The notes: generated from the sequence alone by a model not told the origin. A stretch of DNA of 64,000 bases from Sulfitobacter noctilucicola (GCF_000622385.1 NZ_JASD01000008.1:2294001-2358000); one strand, 5' to 3'; counted from the stretch's first letter, positions 45,091 to 55,045 are shown. Numbers and translations are program-made.

Positions 45091-46686
45091 TCAGAACCCG
45101 ATAGCCGCACCATCCTTGCGCGGATCGGACCCGCCGGCATAACCGCGCGGGCCAAGCCGGTGGATCAGTTGCGCACCACCAAAACCGAAGGCGTTATCAG
45201 GGGCCTCAAGCGATATAACGTGGCCCATCGTTCGCAACGCCGCAATTGTGCTTTCCGGCAAAGTCGTCTCGCAGGCGACACCCAACCCGTCAGTAACCCG
45301 CCAGCGGGGAGCATCCGCGGCCATCTGCACGTCCTGTCCCCACAGCTGTGTCCGGAGAACCATCTGGACATGCCCTTGTGCCTGCATCGGGCCACCCATC
45401 ACGCCAAAACTCATCAACGGGCTATCTCCCTGCATCAGGAACCCCGGAATGATTGTATGAAAGGGACGCTTGTTCGGGCCGACACAATTGGGATGCGCCG
45501 GATCAAGCACAAACCCCGCCCCACGGTTTTGCAACGCGATCCCCGTGTCCGGCACCACCACGCCAGAGCCAAATCCAGCATAGTTCGACTGGATGAAAGA
45601 CACCATCATGCCAGACGCATCCGCCGCTGACAGGTAGACCGTCCCGCCCTGCTTTGGAGCGCCCGCACCGAAATCAGTCGCGCGATCCGGATCAATCAGC
45701 CGTGCACGCGCCGCCAGATAGCTATCATCAAGCAAGTCTTGCGTCGTGATATCCTTCATCTCCGGTCCATCCGCCACGTAGCTTTCTGCATCGCGCAGGG
45801 CCAGTTTCATCGCCTCTATCTGTAGGTGGAATGCACGCGGATCTTCCGGGTCGAGATCACGCAGGTTGGTTTGTGACAAAATGCCAAGCCCCATGAGCGC
45901 GGCAATCCCCTGACCGTTGGGCGGAATTTCGTGCAAGGTCACATCATCGAAACTCTTGGATATCGTGCCGCACCATTCAGGTGCGTGTGCGGCAAGGTCG
46001 CCCTCGCTCAGTGTTGCGCCGTGTTGCGCGGCAAAGGCTGCAATTTCCTGCGCCAATGTACCCTCATAGAATGCTTTGCCTTTGGTCTGGGCGATCAACG
46101 AAAGGCTGCGCGCATGTCCGGAGCTTTTGAAGTATTCACCGGCACGTGGCGCGCGTCCCTCTGGCATAAAACAAGCGGCAAACCCGGGCTGGTCACCCAA
46201 CTCCTCAGCCGCCCGCGCCCAAAGGGTCGCGATGATAGGAGAGATGGGAAAACCGTCGCGCGCGTATCCGATCGCGGGCGCAAACAGGTCGGCAAAGGGC
46301 AGAGCACCAAACCGCTCCGAAAGCGCCACCCAAGCGGAGACTGCACCGGGCACGGTCACGCTTTCCCAACCGCGATAGGGCATATCCGCCAGCCCCTCAA
46401 ATCGTGCAGTATCCCATGCCGCCGGAGAGCGACCCGAGGCGTTGAGCCCGTGCAACTCCGTCCCGTCCCACAGGATCGCAAAGGCATCCGATCCGATCCC
46501 GTTGCCCGTCGGCTCCACCACCGTGAGCGCAATCGCGGCTGCAAGGGCCGCGTCCACCGCGTTACCCCCGCACGCCAGCATCGAAAGCCCTGCCTGGGCC
46601 GCGAGCGGCTGAGAGGTGGCGACCATGTTGTCTGCCATCACGGCAGAACGGTGGGACGGGTAGGGGGAATGGGCGCGAAATTTCAT
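45091..46686 (-). CDS. gamma-glutamyltransferase family protein
   Basis: The 531-residue N-terminal-nucleophile hydrolase starts at the ATG at 46684-46686 with AAGGA upstream. It has the family blocks SQPLAAQAGLSMLACGGNAVDAALAAA and GGTVYLSAADASG, where the Thr is the expected self-cleavage nucleophile, and SFIQSNYAGFGSGVVVPDTGIALQNRG. Known members hydrolyse gamma-glutamyl bonds (glutathione and others) or related amides. No signal peptide is clear, so a cytosolic role is likely. It faces the acetamidase gene across a short divergent gap. Confidence 0.88.
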   Translation of the reverse strand: MKFRAHSPYPSHRSAVMADNMVATSQPLAAQAGLSMLACGGNAVDAALAAAIALTVVEPTGNGIGSDAFAILWDGTELHGLNASGRSPAAWDTARFEGLADMPYRGWESVTVPGAVSAWVALSERFGALPFADLFAPAIGYARDGFPISPIIATLWARAAEELGDQPGFAACFMPEGRAPRAGEYFKSSGHARSLSLIAQTKGKAFYEGTLAQEIAAFAAQHGATLSEGDLAAHAPEWCGTISKSFDDVTLHEIPPNGQGIAALMGLGILSQTNLRDLDPEDPRAFHLQIEAMKLALRDAESYVADGPEMKDITTQDLLDDSYLAARARLIDPDRATDFGAGAPKQGGTVYLSAADASGMMVSFIQSNYAGFGSGVVVPDTGIALQNRGAGFVLDPAHPNCVGPNKRPFHTIIPGFLMQGDSPLMSFGVMGGPMQAQGHVQMVLRTQLWGQDVQMAADAPRWRVTDGLGVACETTLPESTIAALRTMGHVISLEAPDNAFGFGGAQLIHRLGPRGYAGGSDPRKDGAAIGF

Positions 46687-46818
46687 GAGGGTTCGTCCTT
46701 GATATTTGAAGCGCATGATAGTCGCCGGTGCCGTACCCGCAAGGCGGCTCTCGTCACAGGTGATAAATTGGGTCAGACTGGATAGCAGCAAATGCGCAAA
46801 CCGTGAAAGCCTTATGAC

Positions 46819-47751
46819 ATGATCCTGAATTCATCGCCCGACACCTGCCACTGGGGCTATTTCGATGCTGCGTGTTCTCCGGTGGCAGAGATCGACAGCG
46901 GGCAGGAAATCACAATCAACACAGTGTCCGGTGCCCCGCAGGTTCTGCCGGGTGACGGGTTCTACGTGCCTCCCGAATTGCTGGACATCCACGCCGCCGG
47001 TCCACCGCCGCTGCCGGGCCATATCCTGACGGGGCCTGTCGCGGTGCGCGAAGCGCAGGCGGGCGATGTGCTGCAGATCGACATTCTGGATGTGCAGCTT
47101 CGACAGGACTGGGGGTACAATGTGATCCGCCCGCTGTCGGGGACGCTGCCACTTGATTTCGACCAGACCCATCTGACGATTCTGCCGCTGGATGCAGAAC
47201 GCGGAATTGCATCACTGCCTTGGGGCGCGGAATTGCCGCTTGCCCCCTTTTTTGGCGTCATGGGCGTTGCTCCTCCGCGCGGATGGGGGCGGATTTCTAC
47301 GATTGAGCCACGCGCACATGGCGGCAACCTTGATAACAAGGAGTTAATCGCTGGCAGTACGCTTTATCTTCCTGTCCACGCTGAAGGGGCGCTCTTTTCC
47401 TGTGGCGATGGGCATGGTGCACAAGGCGACGGAGAGGTGTGCGTGACCGCGATTGAGACGGCCTTGCAGGGGCGCTTTCGTCTGACAGTGCGCAAAGATA
47501 TAGACGTGGATTACCCAGAGGCAGAGACACCGGAGCACATCATCACGATGGGCATGCACGCCGATCTGGACCGCGCCGTAGAAATTGCACTGCGCCGGAT
47601 GATAACTGTTGTGGCGGCCCGATTGGATATCACGCGGGCCGAAGCCTATATGCTATGCTCGCTTGCCGGTGATCTGCGGATTACGCAAACTGTGAACCGC
47701 GAAAAAGGGGTGCATATGATGATGGCGAAACACTTGGCTGGCGGCAGCTGA
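46819..47751 (+). CDS. acetamidase/formamidase family protein
   Basis: The 310-residue enzyme belongs to the FmdA/AmdA family, which hydrolyses small amides to ammonia and an acid. The family pattern is seen in PGDGFYVP (region 40), GHILTGPVAVREAQAGDVLQIDILD and FSCGDGHGAQGDGEVCVTAIET, with GMHADLDRAVEIALRRM near the end. The cluster link with GGT-like and CoA-transferase genes suggests use of a nitrogenous amide, but the substrate is unknown. Confidence 0.85.
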   Translation: MILNSSPDTCHWGYFDAACSPVAEIDSGQEITINTVSGAPQVLPGDGFYVPPELLDIHAAGPPPLPGHILTGPVAVREAQAGDVLQIDILDVQLRQDWGYNVIRPLSGTLPLDFDQTHLTILPLDAERGIASLPWGAELPLAPFFGVMGVAPPRGWGRISTIEPRAHGGNLDNKELIAGSTLYLPVHAEGALFSCGDGHGAQGDGEVCVTAIETALQGRFRLTVRKDIDVDYPEAETPEHIITMGMHADLDRAVEIALRRMITVVAARLDITRAEAYMLCSLAGDLRITQTVNREKGVHMMMAKHLAGGS

Positions 47752-47957
47752 ACGACACACGAAAGCGTTGAGCCATGAACTCCGTTTTCTGTTGCTTGCA
47801 GTGCAAGCGGATAAGGGGGATACGTGGCCTATACGCTGCCATGTGCCGAACAGTGATGATTGGTTGCAAGTCAGCGATGTTCGGTACCATGTTGTGATGC
47901 CGAAAAAACTGATGGACGGGTAACGTTCTGAATAAACTATAAACGGGAGTTCTTGAT

Positions 47958-48878
47958 ATGAAACGTCTTTTGACCACCACCGCCGTGATGCTTGGCCTTG
48001 GCAGCGCCGCAATGGCCGCCGAATGCGGCAAGGTGACCTTTTCTGATGTAGGTTGGACCGACATCACCGCGACGACCGCTGCGGCCTCCGTTGTGCTTGA
48101 GGCGCTGGGCTATGAGACGGAAACAAAAATTCTGTCCGTACCGGTGACTTACACCTCCATGGCGGCAGGCGACATTGATGTGTTCCTGGGCAACTGGATG
48201 CCGACAATGGAAGCCGACATCGCCCCTTACCGCGAAGCTGGCACAGTCGATACCGTCCGCGCCAATCTGGCCGGCGCTAAGTACACACTTGCTGTGAACA
48301 AGGCCGCGGCTGACATGGGTATCATGACATTCGCCGACATCGCGGCGAACGCGGATGCGCTGGACGAAACGATCTACGGGATCGAGCCCGGCAATGACGG
48401 CAACCGCCTGATCCAGTCGATGATCGACGATAACGCATTTGATCTGGCTGAGTTCGAGGTCAAGGAATCATCCGAGCAGGGCATGCTGGCACAGGTGAAA
48501 CGCTTGAGCGACCGCGGCGAGCCGATTGTGTTTCTTGGTTGGGAACCCCACCCGATGAACGCAAACTTTGAGCTGACCTATCTTGAAGGCGGCGATGATT
48601 TCTTTGGTCCTAATCTGGGTGGTGCGACCGTCTATACCAACACCCGCGCGGGCTATGTTGAAGAATGCCCGAACGTAGGCAAGTTGTTGAACAACATGGA
48701 ATTCACGCTGGCGATGGAAAACGAGATCATGGGCGCGATCCTGAATGACGGTGAAGAGCCTGCAGATGCGGCGGGTGCCTGGATCAAAGCGAACTCCGAC
48801 GTTCTGGGCGGCTGGCTTGACGGTGTGACCACAATGGATGGCGGCGACGCGATGGCGGCGGCTGAAAGCCTGAAGTAA
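47958..48878 (+). CDS. choX: choline ABC transporter substrate-binding protein ChoX
   Basis: The exported 306-residue protein binds choline in the periplasm. The aromatic box and side residues of Sinorhizobium ChoX (W43, D45, W90, Y119, N156, W205) appear here with a constant offset of ten: W33, D35, W80, Y109, N146 and W195 (precursor numbering). Signal peptide at residues 1-21. The conservation is complete, so choline (and perhaps acetylcholine) is the likely ligand. It heads a choXWV operon, with a strong hairpin after it. Confidence 0.96.
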   Translation: MKRLLTTTAVMLGLGSAAMAAECGKVTFSDVGWTDITATTAAASVVLEALGYETETKILSVPVTYTSMAAGDIDVFLGNWMPTMEADIAPYREAGTVDTVRANLAGAKYTLAVNKAAADMGIMTFADIAANADALDETIYGIEPGNDGNRLIQSMIDDNAFDLAEFEVKESSEQGMLAQVKRLSDRGEPIVFLGWEPHPMNANFELTYLEGGDDFFGPNLGGATVYTNTRAGYVEECPNVGKLLNNMEFTLAMENEIMGAILNDGEEPADAAGAWIKANSDVLGGWLDGVTTMDGGDAMAAAESLK

Positions 48879-48898
48879 GATACGGCACAACTACAAAG

Positions 48899-48926
48899 AT
48901 GCCCGCCTGCACCTGTAGGCGGGCAT
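48899..48926 (+). terminator. hairpin between choX and choW
   Basis: ATGCCCGCCT and AGGCGGGCAT form a perfect 10-bp stem with an 8-base loop, followed by TT. It probably lets choX be made in excess over choWV. Confidence 0.8.
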
Positions 48927-48951
48927 TTGCATTTGAGATAAAGGGATCGCG

Positions 48952-49785
48952 ATGAACTGGCTGACGGAAAACAAGATACCCGTTGATGATATCGCCGAGA
49001 CGGCCTTCACTTGGCTTCAGGTCAATGGCGGCTGGTTCTTTGACGGGCTGGCGCTAGCGATGGAATGGTTGATCGACGCGATCCTCTGGGTGCTGCAAAC
49101 GCCGCATCCGCTCATCATTATCGCCGCTTTCGCAGCACTCACTTGGTTAATCCAGCGCAACTGGAAGACGCCCTTGCTGGTCATCGTTGGTTTTCTGTTC
49201 ATCCTGAATCAGGATTACTGGGAAGAAACGACGGAAAGCCTGACGCTTGTGCTGTCGGCTTGTGTCGTTTGTATGGGGGTTGGCGTGCCTATAGGTATCG
49301 CGGCCGCTCACCGGCCCAAGCTCTACCGATTTATGGCACCTGTGCTTGATTTGATGCAGACCCTGCCGACTTTCGTCTATCTTATTCCCGCAATTGTCTT
49401 TTTCGGGATCGGCATGGTGCCGGGCCTTATCGCCACAGTGATTTTTGTTCTGCCCGCTCCGATCCGTTTGACGCAACTTGGGATATCTTCAACGCCCAAG
49501 GCATTGCTTGAAGCCGCGCAGGCCTTTGGCGCAAAGCCGAGCCAGACCTTGTGGAAGATCGAGCTGCCCTATGCGCTGCCGCAGATCATGACCGGGTTAA
49601 ACCAGACGATCATGTTGTCGCTGTCGATGGTGGTGATTGCCGCACTTGTGGGGGCGGACGGGCTGGGCGTGCCGGTAGTGCGGGCGCTGAATTCTGTAAA
49701 CACAGGTCTGGGATTTGAAAGCGGGCTGATCATCGTGGTCGTCGCCATCCTGTTGGACCGTATGCTGCGGGTGGGTAACAAATGA
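48952..49785 (+). CDS. choW: choline ABC transporter permease ChoW
   Basis: The 277-residue inner-membrane permease has the binding-protein-dependent domain with about six segments. The cytoplasmic EAA loop reads EAAQAFGAKPSQTLWKIELP. Overlaps choV by 4 bases (ATGA). Confidence 0.94.
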   Translation: MNWLTENKIPVDDIAETAFTWLQVNGGWFFDGLALAMEWLIDAILWVLQTPHPLIIIAAFAALTWLIQRNWKTPLLVIVGFLFILNQDYWEETTESLTLVLSACVVCMGVGVPIGIAAAHRPKLYRFMAPVLDLMQTLPTFVYLIPAIVFFGIGMVPGLIATVIFVLPAPIRLTQLGISSTPKALLEAAQAFGAKPSQTLWKIELPYALPQIMTGLNQTIMLSLSMVVIAALVGADGLGVPVVRALNSVNTGLGFESGLIIVVVAILLDRMLRVGNK

Positions 49786-50795
49786 GCAATGCTGTCGCGT
49801 TCAACAACGTTTCTATCGTCTTTGGCGATCACCCTGAAAAAGCGCTGCCGCTGATGGATGCAGGGCAGGACCGTGCCGAGATTGAAGCGGCGACGGGGCA
49901 GGTGCTGGGGGTTCACAACTGCTCTCTTGAGGTAGAGGCCGGTGAGATACTCGTGCTGATGGGGCTTTCGGGGTCAGGGAAATCAACGCTTCTGCGTGCG
50001 GTCAATGGCCTTAACCCTGTCGTGCGGGGCCACGTTGATGTGACGGATGAGGCATGGAGCGCTAATGTGCAGGGGTGCTCGTCCAGTGATCTGCGGCGGG
50101 TGCGGCGCGAATGTGTGTCCATGGTCTTTCAGCAGTTCGGCCTGCTGCCGTGGCGGACTGTCCGTGATAACGTGGCGCTGGCGCTGGAGCTTGCGGATGT
50201 GCCCAAGAAAGAACGCCTGGCCCGCGCGGACGAACAGCTTGCCCTTGTCGGGCTGTCGGATTGGGCAGACCGTAAGGTAGGTGATTTGTCAGGCGGGATG
50301 CAGCAGCGTGTCGGGCTGGCGCGTGCCTTCGTCACCAACGCGCCGATCCTTCTGATGGACGAGCCGTTCTCGGCGCTGGACCCGCTGATCCGTACACGTC
50401 TTCAGGACGAATTGCTTGATCTTCAACGCGATCTGAAGCGGACCATTATTTTTGTAAGCCACGATCTGGACGAAGCTTTCAAGCTGGGTGGCCGCATCGC
50501 CATCATGGAAGGGGGGCGCATCGTTCAGGTCGGCACCCCGCGCGAGATTTTCTCGAACCCCGCGTCAGATTACGTGGCGGAGTTTGTGGCAAACATGAAC
50601 CCGCTGGGCGTGCTGACTGCCCGTGATGTGATGGGAACGTTAGGTGATACAAGCGCGCCGGGCGTGGGTGCTGAAACCCCTGTTGCCGCGCTTATCGAGC
50701 AGTTGGACGATGCAACCCCCGCGCTGCGCGTCACCGAAGATGGCGTCGATGTCGGTAGTGTGACGGCACAATCTATCGTCGACAGGCTTGGCTAA
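49782..50795 (+). CDS. choV: choline ABC transporter ATP-binding protein ChoV
   Basis: The ATPase of the importer. Walker A GLSGSGKST (about residues 60-68), signature LSGGMQQRVGLARA and Walker B ILLMDEPFSALDP are all intact. At 337 residues it has a C-terminal extension (after about residue 280) that may have a regulatory role. It ends 2 bases before the stop of convergent ccoS. Confidence 0.95.
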   Translation: MSNAVAFNNVSIVFGDHPEKALPLMDAGQDRAEIEAATGQVLGVHNCSLEVEAGEILVLMGLSGSGKSTLLRAVNGLNPVVRGHVDVTDEAWSANVQGCSSSDLRRVRRECVSMVFQQFGLLPWRTVRDNVALALELADVPKKERLARADEQLALVGLSDWADRKVGDLSGGMQQRVGLARAFVTNAPILLMDEPFSALDPLIRTRLQDELLDLQRDLKRTIIFVSHDLDEAFKLGGRIAIMEGGRIVQVGTPREIFSNPASDYVAEFVANMNPLGVLTARDVMGTLGDTSAPGVGAETPVAALIEQLDDATPALRVTEDGVDVGSVTAQSIVDRLG

Positions 50796-50797
50796 AC

Positions 50798-50938
50798 CTA
50801 GTCGTCGTCGAGCAAGATACGTGCCGCGTTACCTTTGTCATCGTCGTATTGGTCCGACCGTACGGTCCACAGAAACGCGACAAGCCCGATTGCGCCCAGA
50901 ATGAGCGATACGGGGATCAGGATGACCAGAACATTCAT
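50798..50938 (-). CDS. ccoS: cbb3 oxidase assembly protein CcoS
   Basis: A 46-residue, single-pass membrane protein: MNVLVILIPVSLILGAIG begins the membrane segment, and FLWTVRSDQYDDDKGNA follows, matching the CcoS pattern. Its start ATG overlaps the ccoI stop (ATGA). CcoS is needed for haem and copper insertion into CcoN in related bacteria. Confidence 0.92.
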   Translation of the reverse strand: MNVLVILIPVSLILGAIGLVAFLWTVRSDQYDDDKGNAARILLDDD

Positions 50939-53055
50939 TTCACAAACCTCATCCGTTGAGAGTTGAGCAACACTGTAATCGAAGAGATCGACATCGCCAA
51001 TGCAGCCGCGAGAGGGGTTGCAAAGCCCGCCAGTGCGATTGGCACAGCGATGAAGTTATAAAGCGCTGCGATCGCGAAGTTCTGCTTGGACAGCAGGGCG
51101 GACATCCGTGCGACCCGCATCACCAAGGGCACCTGCGCAAAACTTTCTTTCAAGACAACAACATCGGCAGCATTGCGCGAGGCTTCCAGCGCAGTGGAAG
51201 GTGCGATGGAGGCATGGGCGCGGGCAAGGGCCGCGGTATCGTTCAACCCGTCGCCGATCATCAGGACGCGATGCCCTTGTTCGGCAAGCGCATCAAGTCG
51301 GGCAAGTTTATCTTCAGGCCGTGCATCGGCGGTGACGGTCAGGCCGGTCTCTTGCGAGATGCGGTTGGCAGGTGCGTGCGCGTCGCCTGTAATGATCTCG
51401 CCTGGCAGGGTCAGGCCGGACAGCATTTCTTTGGTGCCGGGTCGGAGGGTTTCAGCGGCGTCAAAGCGGACAGGGTCCGCGTCCCCGATACGCAGACCGA
51501 AGCCGTTGAAATCCGCGCCAAGCCATTCGCCGCGCCCAAGCCGTACGATCCGGTCGCCCATGCGCGCCTGAACACCGCGTCCGGTAACTTCGCGAAGCAT
51601 CTCCAGATCAGCCGGAATGACATCAGGCAGTGCTTTGACAACTGCTTTCGACAGGGGGTGGTGAGACGCCTGTGCCAGTGCCTTGGCGATGGCGCGCCCC
51701 TCAGACCCGAGCGCGTATGGGAGGTCAACCGCAGGCAGCGTCAGTGTGCCTGTCTTGTCAAAGACGATGTGATCAACTTCGCAAAGCCGCTCAAGAGCTG
51801 TGGCGTGTTTGACGAGAAAGCCTGCGGAAAAGAGCCTGCTAATCGCAGCCGTGGACACAGCAGGAACGGCCAGACCAAGCGCACAGGGGCAGGTGATGAT
51901 CAGCACAGCAATCGCGATGTTAAGCGCGTGGCGCACGTCACCATTGATGGCGACCCATACAACAAAAGCCGCAAACGCCAGCAGATGGACTGCGGGGGCG
52001 TAAATCTGTGCAGCGCGGTCCGCCAGCGCGGTATAGCTGTTGCGGCTGTTTTCGGCGGTCTCAATCAGCGCCGCCATCCGCCGCAGCGAGGTGTCTTCAC
52101 CAACCGCAGAGGCACGCATCTGCATCGGCGCGCCCAGATTGATCTCGCCCGCTTGGAGTGCGTCTCCTTGCTTGAGCGCAACAGCCGCACTTTCGCCGGT
52201 AAGCAGGGAGCGGTCCATCAGTGCGTGATCGCAGGTGAGCACCCCGTCGACAGGGACCCGCGCACCGGATGGCACCAAAACCTCGTCACCGATCACAAGA
52301 CTGGCAGCAGTCACGGTCTGGTTGCCTTTGGGGGTGATCCTTTCGGCCGTCTGCACTTCAAGTGCTGTCAGCTCCTTCGCGGCGGAACGTGCAGCACTGC
52401 GGGTGCGGTGGTCCATATAGCGACCGATCAGCAGAAAAAAGGTCAGTGACAAAGCCGCGTCGAAATAGGCATGTGCACCGCCGTTAAGCGTCTCGAACAG
52501 GGACATTCCTGCGGCCAGCAGTATCGCCAGCGAAATAGGCACATCCATATTCAGGCGGCTTACCCGCAAGGCGGACCACGCGTTCTGAAAAAAGGGCTGG
52601 CCTGAATAGGCGACAACCGGCAGCGCAATCGCCGCAGAAATCAGATGGAACAGATCGCGCGTTGCATCAGCGGCACCAGACCAAACCGCCACGGACAAAA
52701 GCATGACGTTCATCATCGCAAAGCCCGCAACAGCCATACGCAATAGCAGCATCCGCCCTTGATCATCCTGCGCCGTTGTCAAGGCTTCAAGGTCGAGCGG
52801 ATAAGCTTCAAACCCGAGGGCGGCGAGACCCGTCTCAATACGCGCAGGATCTACCTGTCCTTCGACAGACAACCGTTTCAGCGACAGGTTGACCCGCAAG
52901 CGTTCCACGCCCGGAATGTCCGCCAGACCACGTTCAATCTTGCCGATGCAGGCGGCGCAGTGAATGGTGGGCAAGGAGAATTGTAGCGCCGGGCCGGTGG
53001 TCGCCAGCTCCTGCGCCAGCGGAGCGGCCGCGCAGGCAGGGCAGGCAGATGTCAC
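50935..53055 (-). CDS. ccoI: copper-exporting P1B-ATPase CcoI (FixI)
   Basis: A 706-residue heavy-metal ATPase that supplies copper to the cbb3 oxidase. N-terminal metal site HCAAC (CxxC), membrane CPC motif in IITCPCALGLAVP, phosphorylation site DKTGT, and the hinge GDGLNDTAAL are all present. It overlaps ccoH by 4 bases. Length and order (ccoG-H-I-S) are those of the classical operon. Confidence 0.95.
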   Translation of the reverse strand: MTSACPACAAAPLAQELATTGPALQFSLPTIHCAACIGKIERGLADIPGVERLRVNLSLKRLSVEGQVDPARIETGLAALGFEAYPLDLEALTTAQDDQGRMLLLRMAVAGFAMMNVMLLSVAVWSGAADATRDLFHLISAAIALPVVAYSGQPFFQNAWSALRVSRLNMDVPISLAILLAAGMSLFETLNGGAHAYFDAALSLTFFLLIGRYMDHRTRSAARSAAKELTALEVQTAERITPKGNQTVTAASLVIGDEVLVPSGARVPVDGVLTCDHALMDRSLLTGESAAVALKQGDALQAGEINLGAPMQMRASAVGEDTSLRRMAALIETAENSRNSYTALADRAAQIYAPAVHLLAFAAFVVWVAINGDVRHALNIAIAVLIITCPCALGLAVPAVSTAAISRLFSAGFLVKHATALERLCEVDHIVFDKTGTLTLPAVDLPYALGSEGRAIAKALAQASHHPLSKAVVKALPDVIPADLEMLREVTGRGVQARMGDRIVRLGRGEWLGADFNGFGLRIGDADPVRFDAAETLRPGTKEMLSGLTLPGEIITGDAHAPANRISQETGLTVTADARPEDKLARLDALAEQGHRVLMIGDGLNDTAALARAHASIAPSTALEASRNAADVVVLKESFAQVPLVMRVARMSALLSKQNFAIAALYNFIAVPIALAGFATPLAAALAMSISSITVLLNSQRMRFVK

Positions 53056-53504
53056 GACACCACCTCAACTACAATGCGTTGTTCGAACAGTATCCCGTCT
53101 GCCGAACGTGCCTTCAGCCGCAGGTTCCAGTTACCTTTCCCGCCTTCGATCCGCGCGCGCAGGGCTTTGCCGTCGAACACAAACGCGGGGACTTGATCCT
53201 GCCCGACGTGTGTTGCCCGCCCGAAGGTCGCAGATTCAATCAGCGGAGAAATCGGTCGGCCGTCTTCTTTGATGACCAACGATAACTTGTCTCCGTCGAG
53301 TTGCGCGGAAACGTCCCAGCCGAGTGCCAGTTGCGCGGTACGATTGACGTCGAAAGACTGGCTTGCAACGTAAGAGTTCTTGACCTCAAGCCCCGGAAAC
53401 GTACGCACGGCATTGAAAGCCAGCGTCAGGTTCACGGTGATGATGATGCCGAAGGCCAGAACGAATCCGGCCAGAACATGCCATCCTTTGATTTCGGTGA
53501 TCAT
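53052..53504 (-). CDS. ccoH: cbb3 oxidase maturation protein CcoH (FixH)
   Basis: The 150-residue membrane protein has one N-terminal membrane segment (about residues 9-32, AGFVLAFGIIITVNLTLAFNA) and a periplasmic beta domain. FixH-family; needed for oxidase assembly. Overlaps both neighbours by 4 bases. Confidence 0.9.
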   Translation of the reverse strand: MITEIKGWHVLAGFVLAFGIIITVNLTLAFNAVRTFPGLEVKNSYVASQSFDVNRTAQLALGWDVSAQLDGDKLSLVIKEDGRPISPLIESATFGRATHVGQDQVPAFVFDGKALRARIEGGKGNWNLRLKARSADGILFEQRIVVEVVS

Positions 53505-55045
53505 TGGTCTCTCCCGTTGAAGGTTGTGGCTTTGCTGGCGCGGATGTCTGCGTCAGCATCTTCGACCCAAAGACGCAGGTCGGTCGTGGCACTGGTTGCC
53601 GCAGGGTCATCTGGTCGGGCGGTTACATAGACGCGTTGCAGGATGGTCGTATTCGCCGGTACCCGCACGTTCAGTTGCCGGTCTGCCCCTTCAAGCTCGA
53701 TCCGCAGTATTTCATCGCTGCTCAGGCTCATATGGAACAGGCGGTCTTCACCGGCTTTGTTGCGCAGGCGTACGTCGTAGATGTTGCGCACTGATCCATC
53801 CGATTGCAACACGTAGGTGGGGTTGCGCAGCGGGCTGACCGTCAGCTCGATATCGGAGCGGATGAACAGCGCGTATACAAGCCCGAGACCGATGGCGAGC
53901 CAAGCGGCAGTATAAAGCAGGGTGCGCGGTCGCAGGACGTGTCGCCAGACCGGCACAGGATCCTCGCCCGCACGCTCTGCGGGTTCATCCGACAGCGCGA
54001 GGTAGCCGATCAGGCCTCGCGGTTTGCCGATCTTGTCCATGACATCATCGCAGGCGTCGATGCACAGGGCGCAAGTGATACACTCCATCTGCTGCCCATC
54101 ACGAATATCGATGCCCATAGGGCAGACGTTTACACAGGCCATGCAGTCGATGCAGTCGCCCGGGCCGGCATCAGCGCCTGCCGGCATGTTCCCGCCAACC
54201 TGGCGAAGCCGGTCAGGGTAGGGTGTACCGGCATAGCGCGCCGCACCTGGTCCCGCCGCTTGTGCTGCAGCAGCGGCGGCTTCTGCTTCAGCCTTCGCGC
54301 GGCGACGAACGTTGCCTTTCCCTCGCGGCTCGCCACGCCATTCGCGGTAGGCCACGGTGATGGTATCGGGGTCCATCATTGCCGCCTGAATACGCGGCCA
54401 AGGGCACATATAGATGCACACCTGTTCGCGCATGAAGCCGCCAAAGACAAAGGTGGTCGCGGTCAACACGGCGATTGTGACATAGGCCACCGGATGGGCC
54501 GAGAACGTAAAGAGATCGTTCAGCAGGGTAGGCGCATCGGTGAAATAGAACACCCAGGCACCGCCTGTCGCGATGGCAATGGCAAGCCAGACCGTCCATT
54601 TGGTCAGGCGAAGACGCCATTTGTGCAAATCCCATTTCCCACGGTAAAGGCGCACACGTGCGTTGCGGTCGCCCTCGATCCAGCGCTCGACCAGAATGAA
54701 CAGATCGGTCCAGACGGTCTGGGGACAGGTATAGCCGCACCAGACACGCCCCAGGGCCGACGTAAACAGAAAGAGGCCAAGACCGGCCATGATCAAAAGG
54801 CCTGCGACGAAGTAGAATTCGTGTGGCCAGATTTCGATCCAGAAGAAATAGAAGCGGCGGTTGGCCATATCTACGAGTACCGCCTGATCGGGCAGGCTTG
54901 GCCCGCGGTCCCATCTGATCCACGGCGTGAGGTAATAGATCCCGAGGGTGAAAATCATAATCCACCATTTTAACTGGCGGAATTTCCCGGACACACGGCG
55001 CGGAAAGATTGGTTCCTGAGGGGCGTAGAGTGCTGGTTCTGACAT
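53501..55045 (-). CDS. ccoG: cbb3 maturation ferredoxin-like protein CcoG (RdxA/FixG)
   Basis: The 514-residue membrane iron-sulfur protein has several membrane segments and two 4Fe-4S motifs in CIDCMACVNVCP and CITCALCIDACDD (about residues 285-325). In known systems it reduces copper for insertion into CcoN. It starts 53 bases below an FNR box, and the ribosome site is AGGAA. Confidence 0.95.
   Translation of the reverse strand: MSEPALYAPQEPIFPRRVSGKFRQLKWWIMIFTLGIYYLTPWIRWDRGPSLPDQAVLVDMANRRFYFFWIEIWPHEFYFVAGLLIMAGLGLFLFTSALGRVWCGYTCPQTVWTDLFILVERWIEGDRNARVRLYRGKWDLHKWRLRLTKWTVWLAIAIATGGAWVFYFTDAPTLLNDLFTFSAHPVAYVTIAVLTATTFVFGGFMREQVCIYMCPWPRIQAAMMDPDTITVAYREWRGEPRGKGNVRRRAKAEAEAAAAAAQAAGPGAARYAGTPYPDRLRQVGGNMPAGADAGPGDCIDCMACVNVCPMGIDIRDGQQMECITCALCIDACDDVMDKIGKPRGLIGYLALSDEPAERAGEDPVPVWRHVLRPRTLLYTAAWLAIGLGLVYALFIRSDIELTVSPLRNPTYVLQSDGSVRNIYDVRLRNKAGEDRLFHMSLSSDEILRIELEGADRQLNVRVPANTTILQRVYVTARPDDPAATSATTDLRLWVEDADADIRASKATTFNGRDQ

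Noticed and set aside
50956-52449. A 497-residue open frame opposite ccoI
   Set aside because: It lies fully inside ccoI on the other strand and has no family likeness. GC-rich DNA commonly leaves such frames open.
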